From the NCBI GenBank assembly GCA_947631215.1, contig CANRKN010000001.1:35040-99039 (forward strand): DNA of 64,000 bases, read 5' to 3'. The notes below the pieces were generated by a model. The model saw nothing but the letters and a program-made list of their open reading frames with translations. It did not search any database and was not told where the DNA came from. This document shows positions 9,587 to 17,054 of this stretch, piece by piece (positions within the stretch are counted from its first letter, which is position 1; each line of letters opens with the position of its first letter). The stretch comes from an uncultured Oscillospiraceae bacterium. GTDB lineage: Bacteria > Bacillota_A > Clostridia > Oscillospirales > Oscillospiraceae. A program made the translations under genes and the position numbers.

Positions 9587-9920
9587 GCGCGACAGATCGA
9601 TCCTCCGGCATATCATCTCCTACTGCGAGGACATAGAAAAGGCAAACGAGCGGTTTGGGAACAGCCTTGAGGCATTCAAGGCCGACAAGGACTATCGAAA
9701 CAGCTGTGCGATGTGCATCCTGCAGATAGGGGAGCTGGGCGGCCATCTGAGCCCGGAATTCCGGTCGGCGCACAGGGAAATGCCGTGGAATGAAATACGC
9801 GGGATGCGCAATGTGATGGCCCACGCTTATGGCAGCATCAGCGTGCAGACTACGTGGGAGACGATCGAGCAGGACATTCCTCTTCTCAGGGAGTTCTGCG
9901 ACCGGGTTCTGGCAGAGTAG
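9573..9920 (+). CDS. hepT: HepT-like HEPN ribonuclease toxin
   Basis: HEPN-domain RNase, the toxin partner of MntA. 115 residues, all-helical. The defining motif R-x4-H-x-Y is seen as RNVMAHAY near residues 80-87; the tyrosine is the known AMP acceptor in the family. The ATG at 9573 is preferred because GGAGGAGG lies nine bases upstream; a second ATG at 9579 is possible. Its 3' end overlaps the 3' end of mobC on the other strand by 35 bases. Confidence 0.9.
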   Translation: MTMSERDRSILRHIISYCEDIEKANERFGNSLEAFKADKDYRNSCAMCILQIGELGGHLSPEFRSAHREMPWNEIRGMRNVMAHAYGSISVQTTWETIEQDIPLLREFCDRVLAE

Positions 9921-10263
9921 CAGGGACGTCATCCTCGCTCATTCTCTTAGGCAGGATCGTGGCTTTGGTGATAGCCCTGACCGCCTCCTCGAATTGACGG
10001 ACGCCGGCGTCATACCGTTGCACGTCTATCACATTCAGCACATGGGCTTTCTGCGCTATTTGGTTGAGGGTATTGCCGATGCGGTATAGCGGCTTCATCA
10101 TGGCGTAGTAATCCGGCGGAGGAGCGTCCCGGGGGATATAGCCCCTGATGAGCTGACGGATATAGGCCGCCCTTGTAAGGCGGCTCCGCTGTGCTTTCCT
10201 GTCCAGGATCGCCAGTTCCTTTTCGCTTACCCAGACTTGGAGCCGGATGTTTCGTGTTCTCAT
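9886..10263 (-). CDS. mobC: MobC-like mobilization protein
   Basis: Relaxosome accessory protein that helps a relaxase open DNA at an origin of transfer. 125 residues from an ATG with AAGGAGC upstream. It starts with a ribbon-helix-helix type segment (RNIRLQVWVSEKELAILDRKA), then the MobC-like core with RIGNTLNQIAQKAH. No relaxase gene lies in the window, so it may work with a relaxase left of the window or supplied in trans. It ends in a tail-to-tail overlap with hepT. Confidence 0.8.
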   Translation of the reverse strand: MRTRNIRLQVWVSEKELAILDRKAQRSRLTRAAYIRQLIRGYIPRDAPPPDYYAMMKPLYRIGNTLNQIAQKAHVLNVIDVQRYDAGVRQFEEAVRAITKATILPKRMSEDDVPATLPEPGRRTP

Positions 10264-10423
10264 AAAAGTGCTCCTTTTTTCAGTAGGTGAGTGGGGGTCA
10301 CAGGGGCTCGCCCCTGTAAAAATGTGTTTGTGGGAGTACAAACACGATGCTTGTTGGTATATTGCATTTGACCGCACGGCTTGACAGCCCTGCGAGGGAT
10401 CACTGCCTGAAAGAGAAACACAA

Positions 10424-10455
10424 AAAAGCAGCCTGCGTTCAAGCAAGCTGCTTTT
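10424..10455 (-). terminator. Terminator of XRE-HipA gene (copy A)
   Basis: Stem AAAAGCAGC / GCTGCTTTT, followed on the minus strand by TTTTTT, just beyond the stop codon at 10472. Confidence 0.75.
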
Positions 10456-10471
10456 CGTGTTTTTCCCTGAT

Positions 10472-11845
10472 TTATTTCCCTCTGGTGGGGATCGCCAGAA
10501 GCTGCCGGACGCGAAGCTCCAACAGCCGCTCCAGCGCCCGCAAATGCTCCTCTGGCAGGTTGATGCTGGGATGGCGATGGAAGGTGAAACCGATCATCCG
10601 GCGAAGCTGCTGCTTCTGCTTCGCCCCCATCACGGCGGCGCATACCTCCTCGTAGGACAGTCGGTAGGGGTTCATCCTGGTCCCGGCGTATTCCTTCAGC
10701 TTCTCAAAATCCTCAAGTTCCTCCCGTCCCGCGTAGCACAGCAGGGACAGGCCGTTGTCGAAGATGGGAGCGGGAGCAATGATCCTGCCGGTGTGATTAT
10801 CCCGCAGGACGCCGAAGTTCCCGAGGTGCCGGTCCTCGTTGTAGATGAGCGCGTCAAAGACCAGCATACTCCGGAGCTGCTCTCCAAACGCCGGGCCGAG
10901 GGCGTCAAAGTATTCCAGGCACCCCTGGATGCCACCGGACTTCACCAGGCTGCCGATGGGGATATACGAGGTGTCCACATCGGTGAACAGCGCGCACTTG
11001 GAGGCGGTGATGCCCTTCCAGTTCTCCAGGTCATAATGGACTGCGTTCAGCCGCATGGTCTGGGCGATCTGGGAGGCATAGTATTCGCAGTAGGGCTCCC
11101 GCCCGGCGTTGTGGGCGCCGCTGGAGCCGCCTTTGTAGAGGTAGATGCCGTCGTTTTCGATGAAACGCCATGCCTTGGGCAGCATACCGTTGGTGGTGAG
11201 CTCCGGGGAGGTTGTGAACGCCTCCCGGCTCTGGCCCGCGCCGGTATAGGCCACCAGCGCCAGCATCTCCGAAAAGCGGTTCTCATAGAGGTTGTAGTCG
11301 GCAAACTTCCCCTCAAAGCCGTCCGGCACGATCCAATAGCTGTCGTTGAGGGACAGCCCCTTGCACACGTCGATGATGCCTTTCGTGTCGTTCTGGCTCA
11401 GCCCCAGCGTCTTCAGTATCTCGTCCACGAAGGCACGATTCTTGGGGATCACGCGCCGGCCCAGCCACTTGACGACGCCCTCGCCGGTGCAGGCCATGTC
11501 CAGCGGGAGCAGATGGCGGGCGTCCTCGTTGACGGACAAGACCTCTGCCACCAGCCCCTCCAGACCGCGCTTTTCCAGGGTGAATTTCATGAGTTCCGTA
11601 TCATAAATGCGGAGGCTGTAAACGCTTGATGCCATTTCTTCTTGCTCCTCCAAGGACAGCGATACCGTCTTGCCCAGGGCGGCGGCGATCTTCAGGACCA
11701 TATCCAGAGTCAGGTTCTGCCCGCCGCTCTCCAGCCGGCAGATGCTGGACCGCTGGGTGCCGATCATCCGGGCCAGCTCCGCCTGCGATATGCCCTTTTC
11801 CAGCCGCGCTGCCACAAGCTGCGCGATGATATCCTGTCTGCGCAT
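10472..11845 (-). CDS. XRE helix-turn-helix fused to HipA-like kinase (copy A)
   Basis: A 457-residue single-chain protein that unites what HipB and HipA do in two. An XRE-type helix-turn-helix lies at residues 5-60 (SQAELARMIGTQRSSICRLESG). A middle region of unknown fold spans 75-215. A HipA C-terminal-type kinase follows (about 220-440) with catalytic loop NEDRHLGN (336-343, D338) and the metal-binding FDNG (362-365). HipA family kinases phosphorylate proteins such as glutamyl-tRNA synthetase and cause growth arrest; the target here is unknown. The protein probably represses itself through the dyad in its promoter. Copy B at 28684 differs at about 16 residues. Confidence 0.88.
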   Translation of the reverse strand: MRRQDIIAQLVAARLEKGISQAELARMIGTQRSSICRLESGGQNLTLDMVLKIAAALGKTVSLSLEEQEEMASSVYSLRIYDTELMKFTLEKRGLEGLVAEVLSVNEDARHLLPLDMACTGEGVVKWLGRRVIPKNRAFVDEILKTLGLSQNDTKGIIDVCKGLSLNDSYWIVPDGFEGKFADYNLYENRFSEMLALVAYTGAGQSREAFTTSPELTTNGMLPKAWRFIENDGIYLYKGGSSGAHNAGREPYCEYYASQIAQTMRLNAVHYDLENWKGITASKCALFTDVDTSYIPIGSLVKSGGIQGCLEYFDALGPAFGEQLRSMLVFDALIYNEDRHLGNFGVLRDNHTGRIIAPAPIFDNGLSLLCYAGREELEDFEKLKEYAGTRMNPYRLSYEEVCAAVMGAKQKQQLRRMIGFTFHRHPSINLPEEHLRALERLLELRVRQLLAIPTRGK

Positions 11846-11876
11846 GGTGCTCCCTCATATCTCTGGTCTGATCGAT

Positions 11877-11905
11877 ATGTTACCATATATGATAACACTT
11901 TGCAA
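11877..11905 (-). promoter_or_regulatory. Promoter with embedded dyad operator (copy A)
   Basis: On the minus strand TTGCAA (11900-11905), a 17-base spacer and TAACAT (11877-11882). The near-palindrome TGTTACCATATATGATAACA (11878-11897) overlaps the -10 box and most of the spacer, ideal for autorepression by the fused XRE domain. The same arrangement is kept in copy B. Confidence 0.75.
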
Positions 11906-11952
11906 GGGGAACTGTGCAACTTTATGGGCTTTTGTGTTTCCTGCGGCCATAT

Positions 11953-11992
11953 GCAAAGCCGGGAGCGGGTTTGAGCCCGTTCCCGGCTTTGC
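11953..11992 (-). terminator. Strong hairpin downstream of tnpV
   Basis: Long stem (GCAAAGCCGGGA with its complement, plus an inner CGGG/CCCG) three bases after the tnpV stop codon. It lacks a T-run on the minus strand, so it may protect the 3' end as well as stop transcription. Confidence 0.6.
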
Positions 11993-11995
11993 GGT

Positions 11996-12349
11996 TCAGA
12001 CGTAGATGAGTTCGTTCAAAACAATTTCCTCGGCGGCGCTGCGAATGTTGTTCATGAGTCCTACCCAGCGCATCTGGTCTGTCGCTTTCAGTTCCTCCGT
12101 GACGCCTTGTGAGCTGGCCATCTCAGCGGTGAGCCGCTCCATCCTGGCGCGGGCCTCCTGTTCCACCTGCAGCAGGTGCGGATTCAGACCGCCGGATGTC
12201 AACAGATTGGTGAATGTCCCTGGCCGGTAGTGCATGAGAAACCTCCGGCGCAGCAGGGCGTATTTTCCCAGGTGGATCTCCGGCTCTTGGTGGGGGAGAA
12301 GGTTGGGGATGCGATAGCCGTTCACCATGGTGTAGCCGATCTCGTTCAT
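11996..12349 (-). CDS. tnpV: TnpV-family transposon-encoded protein
   Basis: A 117-residue protein of the TnpV family, found in Clostridia conjugative and mobilizable transposons; its biochemical role is not established. It starts MNEIGYTMVNGYRIPNLL, the typical YTxVxGYxxPNL opening, and is mostly helical afterward. The ATG at 12349 is chosen because AGGAGG lies eight bases upstream; the ATG at 12355 is too close. Sits upstream of the XRE-HipA gene and marks the module as mobile-element DNA. Confidence 0.75.
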   Translation of the reverse strand: MNEIGYTMVNGYRIPNLLPHQEPEIHLGKYALLRRRFLMHYRPGTFTNLLTSGGLNPHLLQVEQEARARMERLTAEMASSQGVTEELKATDQMRWVGLMNNIRSAAEEIVLNELIYV

Positions 12350-12552
12350 GTTCATGTCCTCCTTTTGCTCCATTGTAGGGCGTATGGAGAATAACTGCAA
12401 ATGTGCGAATCACCGGAAGTTTTCTTTTTTCGGGTAGTACAGGCAGTAAACAGGGGTGGGGTGTGGGGAGGGGGAACGCGGCGGCAAAACTGTCACGGGC
12501 CAATGGGTATGGTGCGCCCTTGTGAGTAGGGCATTCTCTTTTTCAATTTTGC

Positions 12553-13479
12553 CTATCTTTCCTGCCCCCGCTGTAAACTGCGGTAGTATTCCAGGGCTTT
12601 GACGATGGTGTCCTCTATCACTTCATTGGGGGTATCCGGCTTGAAATAGCTGGCTACACGGGATTTGGAGAAGCTCAAATACTTGTTCTTCTCCCCTCTT
12701 TCTTCCCGTATGATGGAGAGAATGACCTCCGGGGACAGGCGGCCCTCCTGGGAGAATTTACGCATCTTTACGGCATGGACATTGGATGGAGTGCGGTTCT
12801 CGCTCACCATGGTCTCATAGAGCGATGCCTGTTCCCGCTGGGTGAGATAGGACAATTCCACGGCGGGCCGCATGGCGATCTTGCCGTCGTCCACCAGCTT
12901 CAGCAGCTCCGGGATGAGGCTGGTCAGGCGGATATAGCGGTGTATTTGCCGGGCACTGTCCTCCTCGCTTTTGCTCAGTTTTGCAACGCTGGTCAACTTC
13001 TCGCCCACTGGGGCACAAATTAAATCGGTCCGTTTGCCCTGCCGTTTCATGGCGTCCAGCTTCATTTTGTAGGCAAACGCCTTTTCGCTGGGCAGTATCT
13101 TCTCCCGCTGAAGATTGCTGTCCACCATAACGATGGTCGCTTCCTCGTCGGTCAGGTCACGGACGATACATGGGAGCGCCTCCGCGCCTGTAAGCTCCGC
13201 GGCGGCCATGCGCCGGTGGCCGGCTACCATCTGATAGCCGTCGCCCAGGGGCCGTACCAGCGCGGGAACGAGTATGCCGCGCTCCCGGATGCTGTCCGCG
13301 AGGGCCGCCAGGTCCCCGTCTGCCTTTACCTTGAACGGGTGGCCGGGGAAGGGGCTGATTTGTTCCAGCGGGATCTCGAGGATGGGTTCCAGCTTAGCTT
13401 CGTCCCGCTCGGCCTGGGTGGTGAACAGGTCGTCCAGCGAGGTCAGCAGGGATGCTGCACTGGGTCTTGCTTTTGACAT
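12553..13479 (-). CDS. parB: ParB-like partition/nuclease-domain protein
   Basis: A 308-residue ParB/Spo0J-type DNA-binding protein. The ParB N-terminal domain (about 30-125) contains the CTP/DNA-binding GHRRMAAAEL motif and the NLQREKILPSEKAFAYKMK segment. A KorB/ParB-type helical DNA-binding domain follows (about 140-230, SEEDSARQIHRYIRLTSLIPELL). No parA neighbour is visible, which is usual for ParB-like genes on integrative elements. It may stabilise the excised circle or regulate genes. Confidence 0.88.
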   Translation of the reverse strand: MSKARPSAASLLTSLDDLFTTQAERDEAKLEPILEIPLEQISPFPGHPFKVKADGDLAALADSIRERGILVPALVRPLGDGYQMVAGHRRMAAAELTGAEALPCIVRDLTDEEATIVMVDSNLQREKILPSEKAFAYKMKLDAMKRQGKRTDLICAPVGEKLTSVAKLSKSEEDSARQIHRYIRLTSLIPELLKLVDDGKIAMRPAVELSYLTQREQASLYETMVSENRTPSNVHAVKMRKFSQEGRLSPEVILSIIREERGEKNKYLSFSKSRVASYFKPDTPNEVIEDTIVKALEYYRSLQRGQER

Positions 13480-13504
13480 CGTTTATTCCTCCTAGATATA
13501 AATT

Positions 13505-13532
13505 TAGCCGCCCACGAAAATGTGGACGGCTA
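13505..13532 (-). terminator. Hairpin between the tcmP pair and parB
   Basis: TAGCCG-x-CCAC pairs with GTGG-x-CGGCTA. On the minus strand it is followed by AATTTATA. It lies 36 bases after the stop of the Gp37/Gp68-family gene and upstream of parB. Confidence 0.6.
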
Positions 13533-13567
13533 TTGAGACAATAGATATTCTGTTGCTTTTATTATAG

Positions 13568-14302
13568 CTACGTAGAACTGCCTGTAGAAACTTTCACGAG
13601 AGGATACTCTTTGTAATACTCCCCATCTAGCATGCTCCCCGCTTGATTGTGGTGAAAACCACCCCATTGCTTAAAAAAGAAAGCGGTATTATTCGCTCTG
13701 GCTAAATCACGTAATTCAACGACCCACTGCTTTTCTAGAGGCCTACAACCTGCTCCGGATTCTCCGCCGACTATAAGCCAGTCGATACCATTTAAGTCTA
13801 TTTCACCAATAGACTCCAACAACGGCTCTGCAGAAATGAATTTTACTTTTGCGTCACTCAGTTTAAGACTTTCACACCGACTTAGGGTAGCCTTATTTTC
13901 AATTGATACACCCATCCAAATGTTATCTGACCAATTGATCCTAGGAGAAAGAGAAACTAATCTATCAGCGCGCTTTGTCAAAATTTGAAAAGTATGCCAA
14001 TGCGCTTTGTTCATTGTGTCAAACAGTGAGAGAATGTCCTCGTCTGATACACGTTCATGGAACAAGTCTGACATTGAGTTGACAAAGATCATTCGGGGCT
14101 TTTTCCATTCAAGAGGACGTAAGAACAAGTCTTTATGAACAGTCACATCGAATCCATTTTTATAACGTTTGTTCCCCATTGCTTTAAGTCTACGAGCTAG
14201 TGTTGCCGCATAGCAATGCTCACAGCCAGACGAACACTTTGTGCATCCTGTGATAGGATTCCACGTTGACTCTGTCCATTCAATTTTTGATGATATAGAC
14301 AT
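13568..14302 (-). CDS. Phage Gp37/Gp68-family three-Cys-motif protein
   Basis: A 244-residue protein of the Gp37/Gp68 (DUF5131) family. The N-terminus has C-x2-C-x3-C-x2-C (residues 20-30, in TGCTKCSSGCEHCYA). The last three cysteines fit the CxxxCxxC iron-sulfur motif of radical SAM enzymes, so AdoMet radical chemistry is possible. A TIM-barrel-like pattern follows (IFVNSMSDLFH, ILTKRADR, WMGVSIEN, FISAEPLL, WLIVGGESG). 12 bases downstream of its partner tcmP. AT-rich compared with neighbours. Substrate and pathway are unknown; the pair occurs in mobile and defence-type regions. Confidence 0.85.
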   Translation of the reverse strand: MSISSKIEWTESTWNPITGCTKCSSGCEHCYAATLARRLKAMGNKRYKNGFDVTVHKDLFLRPLEWKKPRMIFVNSMSDLFHERVSDEDILSLFDTMNKAHWHTFQILTKRADRLVSLSPRINWSDNIWMGVSIENKATLSRCESLKLSDAKVKFISAEPLLESIGEIDLNGIDWLIVGGESGAGCRPLEKQWVVELRDLARANNTAFFFKQWGGFHHNQAGSMLDGEYYKEYPLVKVSTGSST

Positions 14303-14314
14303 ATGCTCTCCTAA

Positions 14315-15439
14315 TCAAATAAACTCAATTACTGCGCCATCAGGCATGGTCAACTTGCCACTTCTATATTTACACTTACGACCAGAGAGTACACGTATTT
14401 TATCTTCTTCCTCTAGCATTCGCAGTGCGTCTTTCACATTTTTGCCAATATAATGGCTGGAGAAATCGCAATCTTCTTTATCACAAAGAGCTTTAACCGT
14501 CATTCGCTTGCCCCAATTAGACTTAAGGAGTCTCTCTTTCAACTCCTGTATTGGCCCTGTAAAAAGAGATAATTGATCAAACTCTGAATCAAAGTTTCTA
14601 CTATCTTCAAAAGAAAACGTCGCTACCCCATCTGAATCCTTCGCGCTATTTGTATACATTATTTGTTTCATGATGCTGCATGCAACAGGGTGCTTGGTGA
14701 CAAAGACAATGAAATGGCTCGTTCTTAATTGCTCTTTTCCATAAAATTTGAAAGGAAGAACGTAATTACTCGTGTTCCTTGTCAAGGACTTAATTAATGC
14801 ATTCAGAACAGCTGGTTCTCTTTTTTCAGGAGGCAAATCTGCCAGATGTTCTTTTAGTGTTGCAACTTGGTTCTCTCCAAATATATTATTGAGGTGTTCA
14901 TCAAATTTGGTGTTGCTACTAAGGGCCATATTTATGCGATTATAATTGAAAAAGAAAACACAGTCTGATCCACTATTTCTAATCAACAAATCGATTAAAT
15001 CAATGGTCAAACCTTTATATCCAAATGGGTCAACAAACGACAGAATAGGCATATTATCTGGAATCTGTATTTTGTCATGGAAGCCACTATCAACAGTTTC
15101 AGAATAGAACTTTATTCTATCTGCAAGTAATGACTTCTCATCGATACTTGCTATTTCTTTACGCAAGGACATAATGTTGTTTTCATCGTTATCGTTAAAG
15201 AGGAACTGCATTTTATCAATGAGCCCCGAGTCGTTTAATGTGCTTTGAATAATCTGCACAGGTGCCGATGGGCTGTTATCGCCATATCTACCAGGCCCAC
15301 AAAACAAGTCTACATATCCCATTGGGACATTCCATTTTTTGATAACACGAGCCCAAGCAACAAAGTAATCGGATACTATTTTCGCTTTGACTGCCGATTG
15401 CTCGGTCTGATCTTTAAAGAATTCTGTGGTAGCTGCCAA
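14315..15439 (-). CDS. tcmP: Three-Cys-motif partner protein TcmP
   Basis: A 374-residue TcmP protein, a family named for its near-constant neighbour, the three-Cys-motif protein (here the next gene). The N-terminal half looks like a Rossmann methyltransferase: YVDLFCGPGRYG (about 43-54) resembles the AdoMet-binding loop and LSFVDPFGYKG (about 133-143) the DPPY-type motif. A C-terminal winged-helix-like part follows (about 310-374). The start appears to be TTG at 15439; an ATG is not available near the conserved N-terminus. AT-rich. Biological role unproven; likely nucleic-acid modification or defence. Confidence 0.85.
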   Translation of the reverse strand: MAATTEFFKDQTEQSAVKAKIVSDYFVAWARVIKKWNVPMGYVDLFCGPGRYGDNSPSAPVQIIQSTLNDSGLIDKMQFLFNDNDENNIMSLRKEIASIDEKSLLADRIKFYSETVDSGFHDKIQIPDNMPILSFVDPFGYKGLTIDLIDLLIRNSGSDCVFFFNYNRINMALSSNTKFDEHLNNIFGENQVATLKEHLADLPPEKREPAVLNALIKSLTRNTSNYVLPFKFYGKEQLRTSHFIVFVTKHPVACSIMKQIMYTNSAKDSDGVATFSFEDSRNFDSEFDQLSLFTGPIQELKERLLKSNWGKRMTVKALCDKEDCDFSSHYIGKNVKDALRMLEEEDKIRVLSGRKCKYRSGKLTMPDGAVIEFI

Positions 15440-15622
15440 TGTGAGTGTCCCCCAATCGCGATTGCGCAGTGCATATGTTCAGAGGTTGCCCCGTCCTATT
15501 TCTAAGAACATTATATATCAAACTGAATTGTGATGCAATCTCTTCCCCCTAATAATGAGGTTATGAAACTCAAAGCGACGGAGCATGATCTGCTCCGCCG
15601 CTTTGGCCTGTGTTCGGTCCCT

Positions 15623-16228
15623 CTACCGTATCTGATACACCTGCTGGTCATGCAATGGGCCGCAGATGAGCTGGATGCTGGATTCTACCGTGAAGCTGCG
15701 TTCGCGGCTTTTGGGCACATCCAGTTCCTTCTCACACATATGTATCAGCTCGCTCCAGAGGCGGCAGCCCAGCATCTTGGCGGTGTGTTGCCAGGCGGGA
15801 TAGCGTGGGTCCCGCTTGCGGTTATACTCCAGGCAGGAATGAGGGTGGATGCGGTTATACTCGCTGACGAACACGGCCCGGTATTCCTCCGGCGTGTGGT
15901 CCTCGGCGCGGTATTTGTACCACAGCTGGTCCTTGCTGGGGTAGTTCTCCCGGAGCCACTGAGCCGCCTTCATGTCAAATTCCAGCTCCACGCACCGATG
16001 ACTGGGAAGCTCGGGGAGGGCGTCCAGTTCTTTGGTCGTTGGCGGTCTGCCGTGGTCCGCGATGAAGCTTTCCACAGCCGCGCAGATGGAGCGGTCGTCC
16101 CACTTCTTGCCGGGGTAGTCTGACAGCAGATCATCGAGTACATCTTTTGCCTGGTGGAGGCTGTCGCTGAGACCCTCGACGGTATCCAGATAGTGGACGA
16201 TCAGTCGAAATGCCTTTGCAGTCGTCAT
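15623..16228 (-). CDS. Hypothetical protein at the element's right end
   Basis: A 201-residue protein, last gene before the sigG break. The stretch AAVESFIADHGRPPTTKELDALPELPS... resembles the short GRPPTxxE..LPS repeat found beside HNH and homing nucleases, so a DNA-binding role is possible. A second, weaker unit lies near RDPRYPAWQHTAKMLGCRLWSEL. No nuclease motif is visible. The ATG at 16228 starts the plausible reading; the frame is open farther upstream. Its position next to the junction would suit an accessory recombination factor, but that is inference. Confidence 0.6.
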   Translation of the reverse strand: MTTAKAFRLIVHYLDTVEGLSDSLHQAKDVLDDLLSDYPGKKWDDRSICAAVESFIADHGRPPTTKELDALPELPSHRCVELEFDMKAAQWLRENYPSKDQLWYKYRAEDHTPEEYRAVFVSEYNRIHPHSCLEYNRKRDPRYPAWQHTAKMLGCRLWSELIHMCEKELDVPKSRERSFTVESSIQLICGPLHDQQVYQIR

Positions 16229-16314
16229 GTTTTTTGTCGCCGCCTTTCTTTTTTGTCTACGACACGTCATCGTTCGACGGTAATCTACAGGGGAGAGAAA
16301 ACCCGCAAACCCTT

Positions 16315-16349
16315 GGAAATAGGGCATTCCATTTCCACTTTAGATAACG
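16315..16349. other. Probable element/chromosome boundary next to sigG
   Basis: Sigma-G similarity begins abruptly at 16350, in the middle of the conserved YAVPMIIGEI segment. An in-frame TAG lies 9 bases before it (16341-16343). Left of this point nothing resembles sigG. A small inverted repeat, GGAAAT (16315-16320) and ATTTCC (16331-16336), lies at the edge. I read this as the right attachment end of the element; the exact crossover cannot be set without the left end. Confidence 0.6.
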
Positions 16350-16850
16350 GTGCCCATGATATCCGGGGAGATACGGCGGTATCTCCGGGACAACAGCGCT
16401 GTGCGGGTGAGCCGGTCCCTGCGGGACACGGCCTACCGGGCCATGCAGGCCAAGGAGGCCTTTTTGACGGAGCACCAGCGGGAGCCCTCGGTGGAGGACA
16501 TCGCGAAGATGCTGGGGCTGGAGCCGGGAGAGGTGGTCATGGCCATGGACGCCATCTCGGACCCGGTGAGCCTCTTCGAGCCGGTATACAACGACGGCGG
16601 GGAGAGCGTGGCGGTCATGGACCAGATCGGCGACAGCCGCAACACGGACGCGGCGTGGCTGGAGCGCATCGCCCTCACGGAGGCGGTGGACAAGCTGGCG
16701 GAGCGGGAAAAGCGTATATTGTCCATGCGTTTTTTCGACGGCCGGACTCAGATGGAGGTGGCCGCGGCCATCGGCATCAGCCAGGCCCAGGTGTCCCGCC
16801 TTGAGAAAAACGCCGTGGGCCAAATCAAAAAGGCGTTGTTCCCGGCGTAG
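16350..16850 (+). pseudogene. sigG: Sporulation sigma factor G, first third missing
   Basis: 166 residues matching the last two thirds of forespore sigma-G, which is normally about 255-260 residues. Retained are the end of region 2 (GEIRRYLRDNSAVRVSRSLRDTAYRAM), region 3 (EPSVEDIAKMLGLEPGEVV), the sigma-G signature DPVSLFEPVYNDGG, and the region 4 helix-turn-helix (TQMEVAAAIGISQAQVSRLEK). Missing is the core-binding and -10-melting part of region 2. It opens with GTG CCC ATG in frame but has no ribosome site. The usual MIIGEI reads MISGEI here, right at the break. As it stands it cannot make a working sigma factor unless the element excises or the 5' half lies elsewhere. Confidence 0.88.
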
Positions 16851-16883
16851 GGTCTTGCAGAATAACGGCCCGATCAAAATGAA

Positions 16884-16919
16884 GACGCCTGTCACTTCCG
16901 CATAGGAGAGACAGGCGTT
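16884..16919 (+). terminator. Hairpin downstream of sigG remnant
   Basis: ACGCCTGTC (16885-16893) pairs with GACAGGCGT (16910-16918) over a 16-base loop, 34 bases after the sigG stop. No T-run follows on the plus strand, so terminator function is only suggested. Confidence 0.4.
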
Positions 16920-16936
16920 CTGACATCGGGGAATAT

Positions 16937-17011
16937 TTATTCGTCAAGACCCAGGAAAAACTCGTCATAGGAGCAGCCATATATTTTCCGCAATTCTATG
17001 ATATTGATCGT
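16937..17011 (-). pseudogene. C-terminal scrap of a Cro/CI-type regulator
   Basis: 24 codons on the minus strand read INIIELRKIYGCSYDEFFLGLDE and stop, with an in-frame stop just upstream. The pattern LRKIYxCSYDEFF resembles the end of short phage-type helix-turn-helix proteins in Clostridia. Too short to be sure; it may be a relic of an earlier insertion at this spot. Confidence 0.35.
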
Positions 17012-17030
17012 CTATGGCCATGGAGTGTTA

Positions 17031-17054
17031 AAAATCACGATACCGTGATTTTTT
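17031..17054 (-). terminator. Terminator overlapping the amylosucrase stop codon
   Basis: AAAATCACG and CGTGATTTT flank a four-base loop. The TGA stop of the minus-strand gene lies within the stem and a short T-run follows. It ends the sucrose operon. Confidence 0.8.

Larger units (their letters stand above)
10273..11912. repeat. Copy A of the duplicated XRE-HipA module
   Basis: This 1.64-kb segment recurs at 28486-30124 with small differences. It contains the kinase gene, its terminator, and its promoter/operator. A further homologous stretch (9922-9988, the end of mobC) lies 286 bases away here but directly adjoins the module in copy B. Confidence 0.9.

Noticed and set aside
16350..16850. 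sigG fragment as an intact short sigma factor gene starting at GTG
   Set aside because: The start lies inside a conserved domain, no ribosome site is present, and the core-binding region 2 is missing. I treat it as truncated.
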